From an alpha proteobacterium BAL199 (lineage in GTDB: Bacteria; Pseudomonadota; Alphaproteobacteria; Thalassobaculales; Thalassobaculaceae), in assembly GCA_000171835.1 (NCBI GenBank), contig ABHC01000014.1, positions 1 to 64,000 of the forward strand: a stretch of DNA of 64,000 nucleotides, in the 5' to 3' direction. Each line of letters begins with the position of its first letter. Position 1 is the first letter of the stretch. Under the pieces are notes generated by a model. It was not told where the DNA came from and ran no database searches. It worked only from the letters and a program-made list of their open reading frames with translations. The position numbers and the translations under genes were made by a program. Below are positions 16,831 to 24,648 of this stretch, in pieces.

Positions 16831-18696
16831 ATGCGAGCCAACCCGACTTTGCAGATGTACCTGTTCTGCAGCCTGCTGGCGTTGTCGTGGCTGCCGATCG
16901 TTCTGCTCGCGACCTGGACCTATCAGAGTGTGGTGGATCGGGCGCGAAGCGAGGTTCATGAACGCCATCTCCTGGTTTCCCGCCATCTGACGCTCGCACT
17001 CGACCGCTACACCCGCGACGCGGAATCGGCGTTTCAGCTGGCCGTTGCGGATGCGATGCAAGGGAACAGCGGGATCCTGTCCGGGACTCCGTTGTCTGGG
17101 TTTCTGAGCGATTTGGGGTTCCGCCATGTCTGCGTCGTGGACAGTCAGCGTCGCATCCAGCGTGCGTACTGCGCCCTGAACTGTCCGGCTTCCGATGTCC
17201 TGCCGCTGCGCACCTTCGAGCAGATTGCCGACACCCTCTCAGCCATCGACGGTACGCCCGGCAAGGTCGTCTGGAGCGGTGTCATCGAGAGTCCGGCGGG
17301 AGTGCCTGTGATCATCCTGGCGCTGCGTCGCCCGGATGGTCTGATCGCGATCGGCGAACTGACGATGGACTATGTGCGCAGTCTTCAGGAGGCGGTCCGC
17401 TTCGGCGAGAAAGGTCACGCTGCGGTCGTCGACCGGAACGGGCGGGTGCTGGCGCATCCCCGTTCGGCGTGGGTGGATGAACGCAAGGACGTCTCCAAGG
17501 TAAGCGCCGTTCAGGCGATGATGCGTGGCGAATCCGGGGTCACGGAATTCTTCTCGCCGGCACTGCAGGCCGACATGATTGCCGGCTTCTCCACCGTCTC
17601 GCGCACCGGGTGGGGCGTCATGGTCCCGCAGCCAATCCACGAGTTGTACCGCCAGGCCCGCGATGTCGCCTGGGTCGCGGCTATTCTGGCCGTCGCGATG
17701 ATGTGCATCACCGGGATCGTCAGTTGGTTCCTGTCACGGCATCTGTCGAACGCGTTCGAGCCGCTTCGAGCGGTCGCATTGCGGGTGGATCGGGGCGACC
17801 TGTCGGCCCGGGTCGGCAACACGATAGCCCGGGGTGCCCCACGGGAGTTTCACGCCGTCGGCCAAGCCGTCGACGGCATGATGGACCGGTTGGCAGAGGC
17901 CAACCACAACGAGGTGGCGGCCCAGATCAACGCCCAACGCGCCGAAGACCTGCATCGCGCCAAGGCAGCTCTGCTCGCTCACGTCAGTCATGAACTGCGC
18001 ACACCGCTAAACGCAATTATCGGCTTCTCTGACGTGATCCGCGCCCAACTTCTGGGCCCGATCGGGCAATCCCGCTATCTCGAATACGCGAACGATATCT
18101 GGGCGAGCGGACGTAGCTTGCTCGGGCTTATCGATCGGGTGCTGGAAGTATCGCGCTCCGACCTGAGCTCCGACGTGCACGACGATGATGAGGAGTGGTT
18201 GAGCGTGTCAGAACTGGCGTCGCGGGCGCTCGATATCGTGAGTGCTGCGTCGACCGGCAGACGCCGTCGGGTGTTTGATGCAGAGCCGAACCTTCCGCTG
18301 GTGCGTCTGCACCGCGCGCGCTTCATGCAGGTACTGATCAACCTGATCGACAACGCCGAGAAATTCACCGACGACAATGGTTTGGTCCAGGTCTCCGTCA
18401 CCGTCGATGCCCAGAGCAGATTGACGATCGCGGTCCAGGACGATGGCATCGGCATGAACGATGACGACATCGCAACCTGCACGTCGGCGTTCGGCCGTAG
18501 CCGCGATCCGCTGGTCCGACAGCGAAACGGAGTCGGCCTCGGCCTTTCGCTCGTCGCCAGCATTGTCGATCGTCTCGGCGCAAAACTGACGATTGACAGC
18601 CGGTTGGGACGTGGCACGCGGGTGTCGGTGACCCTGCCGGAAGAGCGTTCGTTGCGCCCCAATCTGCGGGAACTTGCACCGGCGTTTGCCGGTTGA
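16831..18696 (+). CDS. membrane sensor histidine kinase (dCache-HAMP-HisKA-HATPase)
   Basis: This is an inner-membrane hybrid-less sensor kinase of 621 residues. TM1 (about 9-30) and TM2 (about 279-302) flank a periplasmic sensor domain of roughly 245 residues that looks like a dCache/PAS-like fold. HAMP follows (303-355), then HisKA with phospho-acceptor H387 in SHELRTPL, and a HATPase_c domain with N-box NLIDNAEKF, G1 DDGIGM and G2 GVGLGLSL. ATG 16831 follows GAGGGGGCG; the longer frame from TTG 16762 would start inside a palindrome. No response regulator gene is adjacent, so it is an orphan kinase here. The ligand is unknown; proximity to the oxidase genes does not prove redox sensing. Confidence 0.9.
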   Translation: MRANPTLQMYLFCSLLALSWLPIVLLATWTYQSVVDRARSEVHERHLLVSRHLTLALDRYTRDAESAFQLAVADAMQGNSGILSGTPLSGFLSDLGFRHVCVVDSQRRIQRAYCALNCPASDVLPLRTFEQIADTLSAIDGTPGKVVWSGVIESPAGVPVIILALRRPDGLIAIGELTMDYVRSLQEAVRFGEKGHAAVVDRNGRVLAHPRSAWVDERKDVSKVSAVQAMMRGESGVTEFFSPALQADMIAGFSTVSRTGWGVMVPQPIHELYRQARDVAWVAAILAVAMMCITGIVSWFLSRHLSNAFEPLRAVALRVDRGDLSARVGNTIARGAPREFHAVGQAVDGMMDRLAEANHNEVAAQINAQRAEDLHRAKAALLAHVSHELRTPLNAIIGFSDVIRAQLLGPIGQSRYLEYANDIWASGRSLLGLIDRVLEVSRSDLSSDVHDDDEEWLSVSELASRALDIVSAASTGRRRRVFDAEPNLPLVRLHRARFMQVLINLIDNAEKFTDDNGLVQVSVTVDAQSRLTIAVQDDGIGMNDDDIATCTSAFGRSRDPLVRQRNGVGLGLSLVASIVDRLGAKLTIDSRLGRGTRVSVTLPEERSLRPNLRELAPAFAG

Positions 18697-18708
18697 GATG
18701 ACGACCCT

Positions 18709-20754
18709 CTAAAACGTCATGCACAGCCGGGTCGCGTCGTAGATCGCGGCGTGGACGTTGCGCGAGGCCACGGCGTCGCCGATGCGGTACAGATGGAACC
18801 GTCCGTCGGGATTGCGCACCACGGTTTGCAGACGCACCGCGATCAAGGCTTCCAGGTCGACCGCACCGTCGTTGATCGAACCCGGCTTGAGCGCGAAGTA
18901 CAACTCGTCGAGCGGTAGGGTGCCGTGCTCGACCACCACCTGGTCGACCCGGCGCTCCATCATCAGTCTTCCGTACTCGTCCCACAGTTCGGCGACCAGC
19001 TCGTTGCCGTCGCGGCGCACCCGGTGCAGGCGTTTGTTCAGGGTGATGCGCACATCGTGCCGGGCAAACGCCTTGAAGTAGCTGGGGTAGTTGATGCCGC
19101 CGAGTTCCGGAGCCAGAACCCGCTCCGGCGTGGCGATCTCGAGTGTCGACCCGGCGGCGGCCATGAACTCGGCTGCGGTCATGCCGGGGTGGGCGCCGTT
19201 GTCGTCGAACAGCAGCACCCGTTCGCCCGGCTTGGCGGCGCCGGACAGGATGTCCCAGGTGGTGGTCACCTGATCCTTGCCGTCCGAGAGGAAATCGGTG
19301 TTCGGCAGACCGCCGGTCGCCACGATCACAACATCCGGTGTTTCCGCCAGCACCTCGTCAGCCTCGGCGTAGATGTTGCAGCGCAGATCGACGCCCAGTC
19401 GCTCCAGTTCGGCGACCCGCCAGTCGACGATGCCGACCAGTTCGCGCCGTCGCGGCAGGGCGGTGGCAAGCCGGAGCTGTCCGCCGGGCTGCGGAGCAGC
19501 TTCGAGAACGATAACGTGGTGCCCTCGCTCGGCCGACACCCGGGCGGCTTCAAGACCGGCTGGGCCCGCGCCGACCACGACCACGCGTCGCGTCGGACCG
19601 ATGCTGCGGGGGACAAGGTGTGGGATCGTCGCCTCGCGTCCGGTCGCCGGGTTGTGCAGGCACAACGCCTCGCCGCCGAAGTAGATCCGGTCGATGCAGT
19701 AGGCGGCGCCGACGCACGGACGAATGCGGTCTTCTTGGCCGGCCATGATCTTGGCAACGATGTGCGGGTCGGCGATGTGCGCCCGGGTCATGCCGATCAG
19801 GTCGACCCGCCCTTCCGCCACGGCGTGCCGGGCGGTTGCCACGTCGTTGATCCGGGCGGCGTGGAACACCGCCACCCCGGTCTCGGCCCGGATCCGGCCA
19901 GCCAGATCGAGATGCGGTCCGGCCGGCGTGCCCATCGGCGGGATGACATGGCTCAGCCCCTCGTCGGTGTCGATGTGGCCCTTGATGACGTTGATGAAAT
20001 CGATGTCGCCGGCGGCGGCCAGACGGCGGGCGATCTCGGTACCCTCGCGCTCGCTCAACCCGGCCTCGACATCCTCGTCGACCACCATGCGGATGCCGAC
20101 AATAAATTCGGGCCCCACCGCATCGCGAATTGCGGCGAGTGCTTCCAGTCCGAAGCGCATCCGGTTGTCCAGGCTGCCGCCGTACCGGTCGGTGCGCTTG
20201 TTGGTCAACGGCGACCAGAATCCGTCGAGGAAATGGCCGTAGGCCTCGATCTCTACCCCGTCGAGCCCGCCGTCCCGGCAGCGCCGCGCGGCAGCACCGT
20301 AGGCGGCGGCGATCCGCTCCAGATCGAAATCTTCGGCTTCCTTGGGGAAGGCTCGGTGCGCCGGCTCGCGGATCGGCGAGGGGGCGATGACCGGTAGCCA
20401 GTCGCCGGTGGTCGAACTGGTGCGCCGGCCAAGGTGGGTGATCTGGCACATGATGGCGGTGCCGTGCGCATGCACCCCGTCCGCCAGTTCGCGCAGCCAA
20501 GGCACGATGGCGTCGTCCCAGATGTGCAGGTTGCCGAACGCCGGCGGGCTGTCGCGGTCGACGATTGCCGAACCGCCGATCATGGTCAGCCCGATGCCGC
20601 CCTTAGCCTTTTCCTCGTGGTAGAGGCGGTAGCGTTCCGTCGGCATGCCGGCTTCGGAGTACGCCGGCTCGTGTGCCGTCGACAGAATACGGTTCTTCAG
20701 AACCAGATGCTTGAGCCGGTAGGGCTGAAGCAGGGGGTCTTTGCTCTGCGTCAT
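18709..20754 (-). CDS. DgcA/trimethylamine-dehydrogenase-like NADH:flavin oxidoreductase
   Basis: This is a large flavoprotein (681 residues) with an N-terminal FMN TIM barrel and a C-terminal FAD/NAD(P)-binding half (GAGPAG near 397), like 2,4-dienoyl-CoA reductase, trimethylamine dehydrogenase and dimethylglycine demethylase DgcA. The N-terminal NRILSTAHEPAYSEAGM and ITHLGRR segments recall the DgcA branch. Fe-S candidate cysteines are C347, C353 and C365; the position of the second canonical cysteine is A350. The start at ATG 20754 (MTQSKDPLL) is chosen over the upstream frame. It is last in an operon with a NIPSNAP protein and a TAXI/TRAP transporter, which fits oxidative demethylation or similar breakdown of an imported compound. 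The exact substrate is not known. Confidence 0.85.
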   Translation of the reverse strand: MTQSKDPLLQPYRLKHLVLKNRILSTAHEPAYSEAGMPTERYRLYHEEKAKGGIGLTMIGGSAIVDRDSPPAFGNLHIWDDAIVPWLRELADGVHAHGTAIMCQITHLGRRTSSTTGDWLPVIAPSPIREPAHRAFPKEAEDFDLERIAAAYGAAARRCRDGGLDGVEIEAYGHFLDGFWSPLTNKRTDRYGGSLDNRMRFGLEALAAIRDAVGPEFIVGIRMVVDEDVEAGLSEREGTEIARRLAAAGDIDFINVIKGHIDTDEGLSHVIPPMGTPAGPHLDLAGRIRAETGVAVFHAARINDVATARHAVAEGRVDLIGMTRAHIADPHIVAKIMAGQEDRIRPCVGAAYCIDRIYFGGEALCLHNPATGREATIPHLVPRSIGPTRRVVVVGAGPAGLEAARVSAERGHHVIVLEAAPQPGGQLRLATALPRRRELVGIVDWRVAELERLGVDLRCNIYAEADEVLAETPDVVIVATGGLPNTDFLSDGKDQVTTTWDILSGAAKPGERVLLFDDNGAHPGMTAAEFMAAAGSTLEIATPERVLAPELGGINYPSYFKAFARHDVRITLNKRLHRVRRDGNELVAELWDEYGRLMMERRVDQVVVEHGTLPLDELYFALKPGSINDGAVDLEALIAVRLQTVVRNPDGRFHLYRIGDAVASRNVHAAIYDATRLCMTF

Positions 20755-20839
20755 TCGCACAGAGTGATGGGGATGGTGAGCCGGTGGCAAGAACCGTCCG
20801 TCGCGACCGGCTGTGCGCGCCGTGGCTGATCGGATCCGA

Positions 20840-21475
20840 CTATTGCATCGGCGAGTGCGCCCAGGGCAGCAGGATGATCGACTGCATTTCCTCGATCATC
20901 TCCGGTACGGTCGCGAGGAACGTGCGCCAATCAGGGTCGCTCCGCCCGGCGAGCCGGATCTCGGCCCGGTGGTTCAGGCTCTGGTAAGCCCACAGGTGCG
21001 ACACCTCGTTGGGCGAACCGGCCTCGGTCAGCCAGATGCCGACGTTCCGACGGTATTTGTCCGGCGTCGTCAGGGCGTCGCGCAGGCTTTCGGCGAACGC
21101 GCGGGCCTTGCCGACCTTTGCGCGGTAGAACCGATACTCGTAGACATGGCCGCCACCTTCCGGGGCAATCGGCGGCTTGACGGCATGCATCAGCCGGACG
21201 TCCTGGCGCAGGATCAACGGGCTGGCCACAGGCAGGTATCTGGTGCGCCAGTCTTCGTGGCGCCCAAGGGCGGCTCGGAGTTCGAGGCGGGCGTTCAGGT
21301 CGGCATATGACCACAGATGCACGACCTGGTTCAGCGGGCCGATCTCGGTCAGCCAGTAGCCTTCAAGCTTGCCGTAGTCGTCCTTGCGGATACCGCGGCC
21401 GATGTCGGCCGACAGTCGGGCGAGTTCCGGTGCCTTGCCGATAGGGGTGGTGTAGGTGCGTAGCTCGTAGATCAC
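20840..21475 (-). CDS. NIPSNAP family protein, two domains
   Basis: This is a 211-residue protein made of two NIPSNAP (dimeric alpha-beta barrel) units. The first starts at the N-terminus (MIYELRTYTT) and the second near residue 113 (VYEYRFYRAKVGKARAF). Each has the VVHLWSY/VSHLWAY signature. The NIPSNAP fold occurs in small ligand-handling and stress proteins and in some bacterial catabolic operons, with unknown biochemistry. It sits between the TRAP permease and the flavin oxidoreductase genes, all on the minus strand, so it is probably part of the same pathway. Function cannot be assigned. Confidence 0.85.
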   Translation of the reverse strand: MIYELRTYTTPIGKAPELARLSADIGRGIRKDDYGKLEGYWLTEIGPLNQVVHLWSYADLNARLELRAALGRHEDWRTRYLPVASPLILRQDVRLMHAVKPPIAPEGGGHVYEYRFYRAKVGKARAFAESLRDALTTPDKYRRNVGIWLTEAGSPNEVSHLWAYQSLNHRAEIRLAGRSDPDWRTFLATVPEMIEEMQSIILLPWAHSPMQ

Positions 21476-21549
21476 GGCGGGCCTCCCTGGCTGCCGGATG
21501 CGGCCGGCCCGAACACGACACCGCTCGGGCCGACCAGCGCGATCCGTCT

Positions 21550-23400
21550 CTACACAGTATCAGGCGCCTCGCGGTTCTTCATCAGCAGGTTCAGGCCGGC
21601 GACCGCGGCGAGGATGCCGATGCCGATGGCGTCGGTGTATAGCCCCGGCTTGATCAGCACGATGGCCGCTGAAATCAGCGCCAGACGTTGCCAGAGCGCC
21701 AATGACGCCAGCAGGTAGCCGGCAAGCCCAGCCGCTAGGCACACGACGCCGAGCATCGCGGTGATCGCGGTAATCACGATCGTCACCGGCTCGCCGATCA
21801 TTAGTAGCGACGGGCCGAACACGAACATGAACGGCACGATGTAGCCGGTGGCGCCGAGTTTGAGGGCCAGCAGGCCGGTTTCCCACAACCCGGCGTTCGA
21901 CAGGCCGTTGGCGGCGTAGACCGCCAGTGCCACCGGCGGGGTGATGGCCGACAGGATGGCGAAGTAGAACGTGAACATGTGGGCGGCTTCGACGATGATC
22001 CCGAGCTTCACCAACGCCGGCACCAACAGGGCGACCTGCACGATGTAGGCGGGGGTGGTCGGCATGCCCATGCCGAGCACGATGCCGGCCATCATGGTCA
22101 GGACCAGGGCGAGCACCAGATGGTTCTGCGAGGCCGCCAGCACCAGGCTGGTGAACTCGATGCCGAGGCCGGTGAGCGAGATCACGCCGATCACGATGCC
22201 AGCACAGCCGCAGGCCAGCGCCACCGACACGGTGTTGCGCGCGCCCGAGACCAATCCGTCCAAGATGTTGGCCGGCGTCAGATAGTGACGGGTCGATTTG
22301 CGCAGTGCGGCCGCCACCAGCACCGAGGCAATGCCGAACAGCGCCGACAACGGTGCGCTGTAGCCGGCGACCAGCGCGCCGACGATCACGACCAGCGGCA
22401 GGAACAGGTGGCCCTGCTCCTTCAGCACGGTGAACAGGCGCGGCAGTTCGGAGCGCGGCAGGCCGCGCATGCCAGTACGCTTGGCTTCGAAATGCACTGC
22501 CAGGAAGACGGCCAGGAAATACATGGCGGCCGGGATCAGCGCGTAGGCCGCCACCGTCAGGTAGCTGACGCCCAGGAACTCGGCCATCACGAACGCGGCG
22601 GCGCCCATGATCGGTGGCATGATCTGGCCGCCGGTCGACGCAACCGCCTCGACGGCGCCGGCGAAGGCCGGGCGGTAGCCGAGCTTCTTCATCAGCGGGA
22701 TGCTGAAGGCGCCGGTGGTCATCACGTTGGCGACGGCGCTGCCGGAGACCGTTCCGAACAACCCGCTGGTGATGCAGGCCACCTTGGCCGGCCCGCCGGC
22801 GGTGTGGCCGGTCAGCGCCATGGCGAAGTCCATGAACAGTTTGCCGGTGCCGGTACGCTCGACCATGGCGCCGAACAGGATGAACAGCATCACGTAGGTC
22901 GCCGACACGCTGACCGGGATGCCGAAGATGCCCTCGGTGCCGAGATACATCTGCTCCATCAACTGCGGCAGGTCAGAGCCGGCGCCGAACACGGCGTAGA
23001 GGAGGAAGGTAATGGCTGTCAGGGGCAGCGCCAGACCGACGCAGCGCCGTGTGGCTTCGAGCAGAAGCAGGATGAGCAGCGATCCCAGCACCCAGTCTTC
23101 CGGGCGCAGGTCATCGACGTAGATCATCCGGTTGTTGATGTAGTCCTGGCCCCACAGGATGTAGCCGGACGCAATGATCGACAGGCCGGCAAGCACCAAT
23201 TGGCCGATGTCAGGCGTGCTGGAGCCGCCGGTCCTGGCCGGGAAGATCAGGAAGGCCAGCACCAGGGCAAACGCCACGTGGATTGCGCGGAAGCTGAGCG
23301 CATCGGGCGCACCGAACCAGGCGGTGTAGAGATGGTAGAGGGTCATGGCGAGGCCAACGGCCGTAATCAGACCCTGCGCGAGGCGCGTCCAGCGGGGCAT
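21550..23400 (-). CDS. TRAP transporter fused permease (4TM/12TM, TAXI type)
   Basis: This is a fused small- and large-subunit TRAP permease of 616 residues with about 16-18 membrane helices. The large-subunit segments VSYLTVAAYALIPAAMY and ALACGCAGIVIGVISLTG are typical of the TRAP fused family associated with TAXI solute receptors. It uses an ion gradient to import a carboxylate or amino acid delivered by the binding protein encoded just upstream (starting 24425). It belongs to the minus-strand operon TAXI receptor, permease, NIPSNAP, flavin oxidoreductase, with gaps of 80, 74 and 85 bases. Confidence 0.9.
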   Translation of the reverse strand: MPRWTRLAQGLITAVGLAMTLYHLYTAWFGAPDALSFRAIHVAFALVLAFLIFPARTGGSSTPDIGQLVLAGLSIIASGYILWGQDYINNRMIYVDDLRPEDWVLGSLLILLLLEATRRCVGLALPLTAITFLLYAVFGAGSDLPQLMEQMYLGTEGIFGIPVSVSATYVMLFILFGAMVERTGTGKLFMDFAMALTGHTAGGPAKVACITSGLFGTVSGSAVANVMTTGAFSIPLMKKLGYRPAFAGAVEAVASTGGQIMPPIMGAAAFVMAEFLGVSYLTVAAYALIPAAMYFLAVFLAVHFEAKRTGMRGLPRSELPRLFTVLKEQGHLFLPLVVIVGALVAGYSAPLSALFGIASVLVAAALRKSTRHYLTPANILDGLVSGARNTVSVALACGCAGIVIGVISLTGLGIEFTSLVLAASQNHLVLALVLTMMAGIVLGMGMPTTPAYIVQVALLVPALVKLGIIVEAAHMFTFYFAILSAITPPVALAVYAANGLSNAGLWETGLLALKLGATGYIVPFMFVFGPSLLMIGEPVTIVITAITAMLGVVCLAAGLAGYLLASLALWQRLALISAAIVLIKPGLYTDAIGIGILAAVAGLNLLMKNREAPDTV

Positions 23401-23480
23401 GCCTGGTCTCCGGAATAGGATGAGCGAGACGCGACGGCGGAGGCGGCGATGGCCGCCTCCGCGCTACGCAACCAGTCGCG

Positions 23481-24425
23481 TCAGAGGACGCCCTGTTCCT
23501 TGTAGAACTTGGCGGCACCCTTGTGGAGCGGCACGCCGGTTTCCACGGCCATCGACTTGGCGTCAGCCTTGCCAACCGCCTTGGCGATCGAGGCGAGGTC
23601 CGGGACGTTCGCCACGATGTTCTTCAGGACGTCGTAGACCAGCTTCTCGTCCAGGTCGCAGCGCGCGATGATGTGGGTCGAGTAACCGATGGTCGGCACG
23701 TCGGCGTCCTGGCCCGGATAGCTGCCGGCCGGAACGACGATGCGCTGGTAGCCGGGGTTGATGGCCTTCATCTTGGCGAGGCCGTCATCCGGCACCGGGA
23801 CGAGCGTGATGGCGCGCGCCGAGGCGAGATCCATGATGGCGCCCGCCGGAACCGTGGTGCCGAGGGTGAACCAGTCGGCGTTGCCGTCCTTCAGCTGATT
23901 GACGCTGTCGGTGTAGGAGCCGTAGCTGACCCGGGACATGTCGTCGTAGGTCAGGCCGTAGGCGGTCAGCAGGTGCTCGGTGATCGCTTCGCCGGTATTG
24001 CCCTTCTTCTGGGTGGTCAGCGCCTTGCCCTTCACGTCGGCCGGCGTCTTGATCCCGGAGGATGCGTTCGCGACGACCTGGAAGTACTGCGGGTACAGGG
24101 TGCCGACGTTGCAGACGTTGGCCGCCTTGGTCTCGAATGGCGGCTTGCCGTTGATGGCATCGACGGTCGACACCGAGTTGGCGAAGCCGAAGTCGGTCTT
24201 GCCCGATTCCACGGCCTTCACGTTGGCAATGCCGGCGCCGGGCAGGATCTGCACGCTGCTGCCGGCGATGTTCTGCTCAACGATGTTCTTGATCGCGCCG
24301 CCCAGCGGGTACCAGGAACCGCCCTGCGGGCCGGTCATCAGCTTGAGGTCCGCCGCCTGGGCCGACACGCCGAGACCGATCGACATCAACCCTGCGGCGG
24401 CGACGCGCGCCACTAACTTCGACAT
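23481..24425 (-). CDS. TAXI family TRAP transporter solute-binding protein
   Basis: This is a periplasmic solute receptor of 314 residues. A Sec signal peptide with cleavage around residue 24 (AQA-AD) is followed by the TAXI hallmark TGPQGGSWYPLGGAIKNIV, which in known TAXI proteins lies in the ligand pocket. The ATG 24425 start has GGAGG inside the longer upstream frame at ideal spacing. It is the first gene of the minus-strand TRAP operon. Known TAXI ligands include glutamate and sialic-acid-like or small carboxylates, so the substrate is open. Confidence 0.91.
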   Translation of the reverse strand: MSKLVARVAAAGLMSIGLGVSAQAADLKLMTGPQGGSWYPLGGAIKNIVEQNIAGSSVQILPGAGIANVKAVESGKTDFGFANSVSTVDAINGKPPFETKAANVCNVGTLYPQYFQVVANASSGIKTPADVKGKALTTQKKGNTGEAITEHLLTAYGLTYDDMSRVSYGSYTDSVNQLKDGNADWFTLGTTVPAGAIMDLASARAITLVPVPDDGLAKMKAINPGYQRIVVPAGSYPGQDADVPTIGYSTHIIARCDLDEKLVYDVLKNIVANVPDLASIAKAVGKADAKSMAVETGVPLHKGAAKFYKEQGVL

Positions 24426-24585
24426 TTCAGTTTCCTCCATGGGAGGGCCGACGTTCAGTCGCCTGCCCGATTGGTTGGGTACGGCCGGATTATTAACGCC
24501 GAGGCGATGACGGTCCAGACCACAGTGTCGTGTCGTCGTATCATCTGTTCACTAACGCTTGTAGTCGTGTTTGGGACCGGCTGCC

Positions 24586-24615
24586 GTGACTCAGAGGCAC
24601 TGCAGGCCCTATAGT
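24586..24615 (+). promoter_or_regulatory. possible sigma-70 promoter of tamA
   Basis: GTGACT (24586-24591), an 18-base spacer and TATAGT (24610-24615) lie 34 bases before the tamA start. The -10 is a 5/6 match, the -35 weaker. Confidence 0.3.
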
Positions 24616-24648
24616 CGAGGCTTCCCAACCGGTTTGACCGATGAGCTG

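Noticed and set aside
18925-20397. Plus-strand open frame of 490 codons opposite the flavin oxidoreductase.
   Set aside because: Antisense shadow with no motif; the minus-strand gene matches a known family along its whole length.
21979-23418. Plus-strand open frame of 479 codons opposite the TRAP permease.
   Set aside because: Histidine, glutamine and glycine-rich antisense translation; no hydrophobic segments or known domain.
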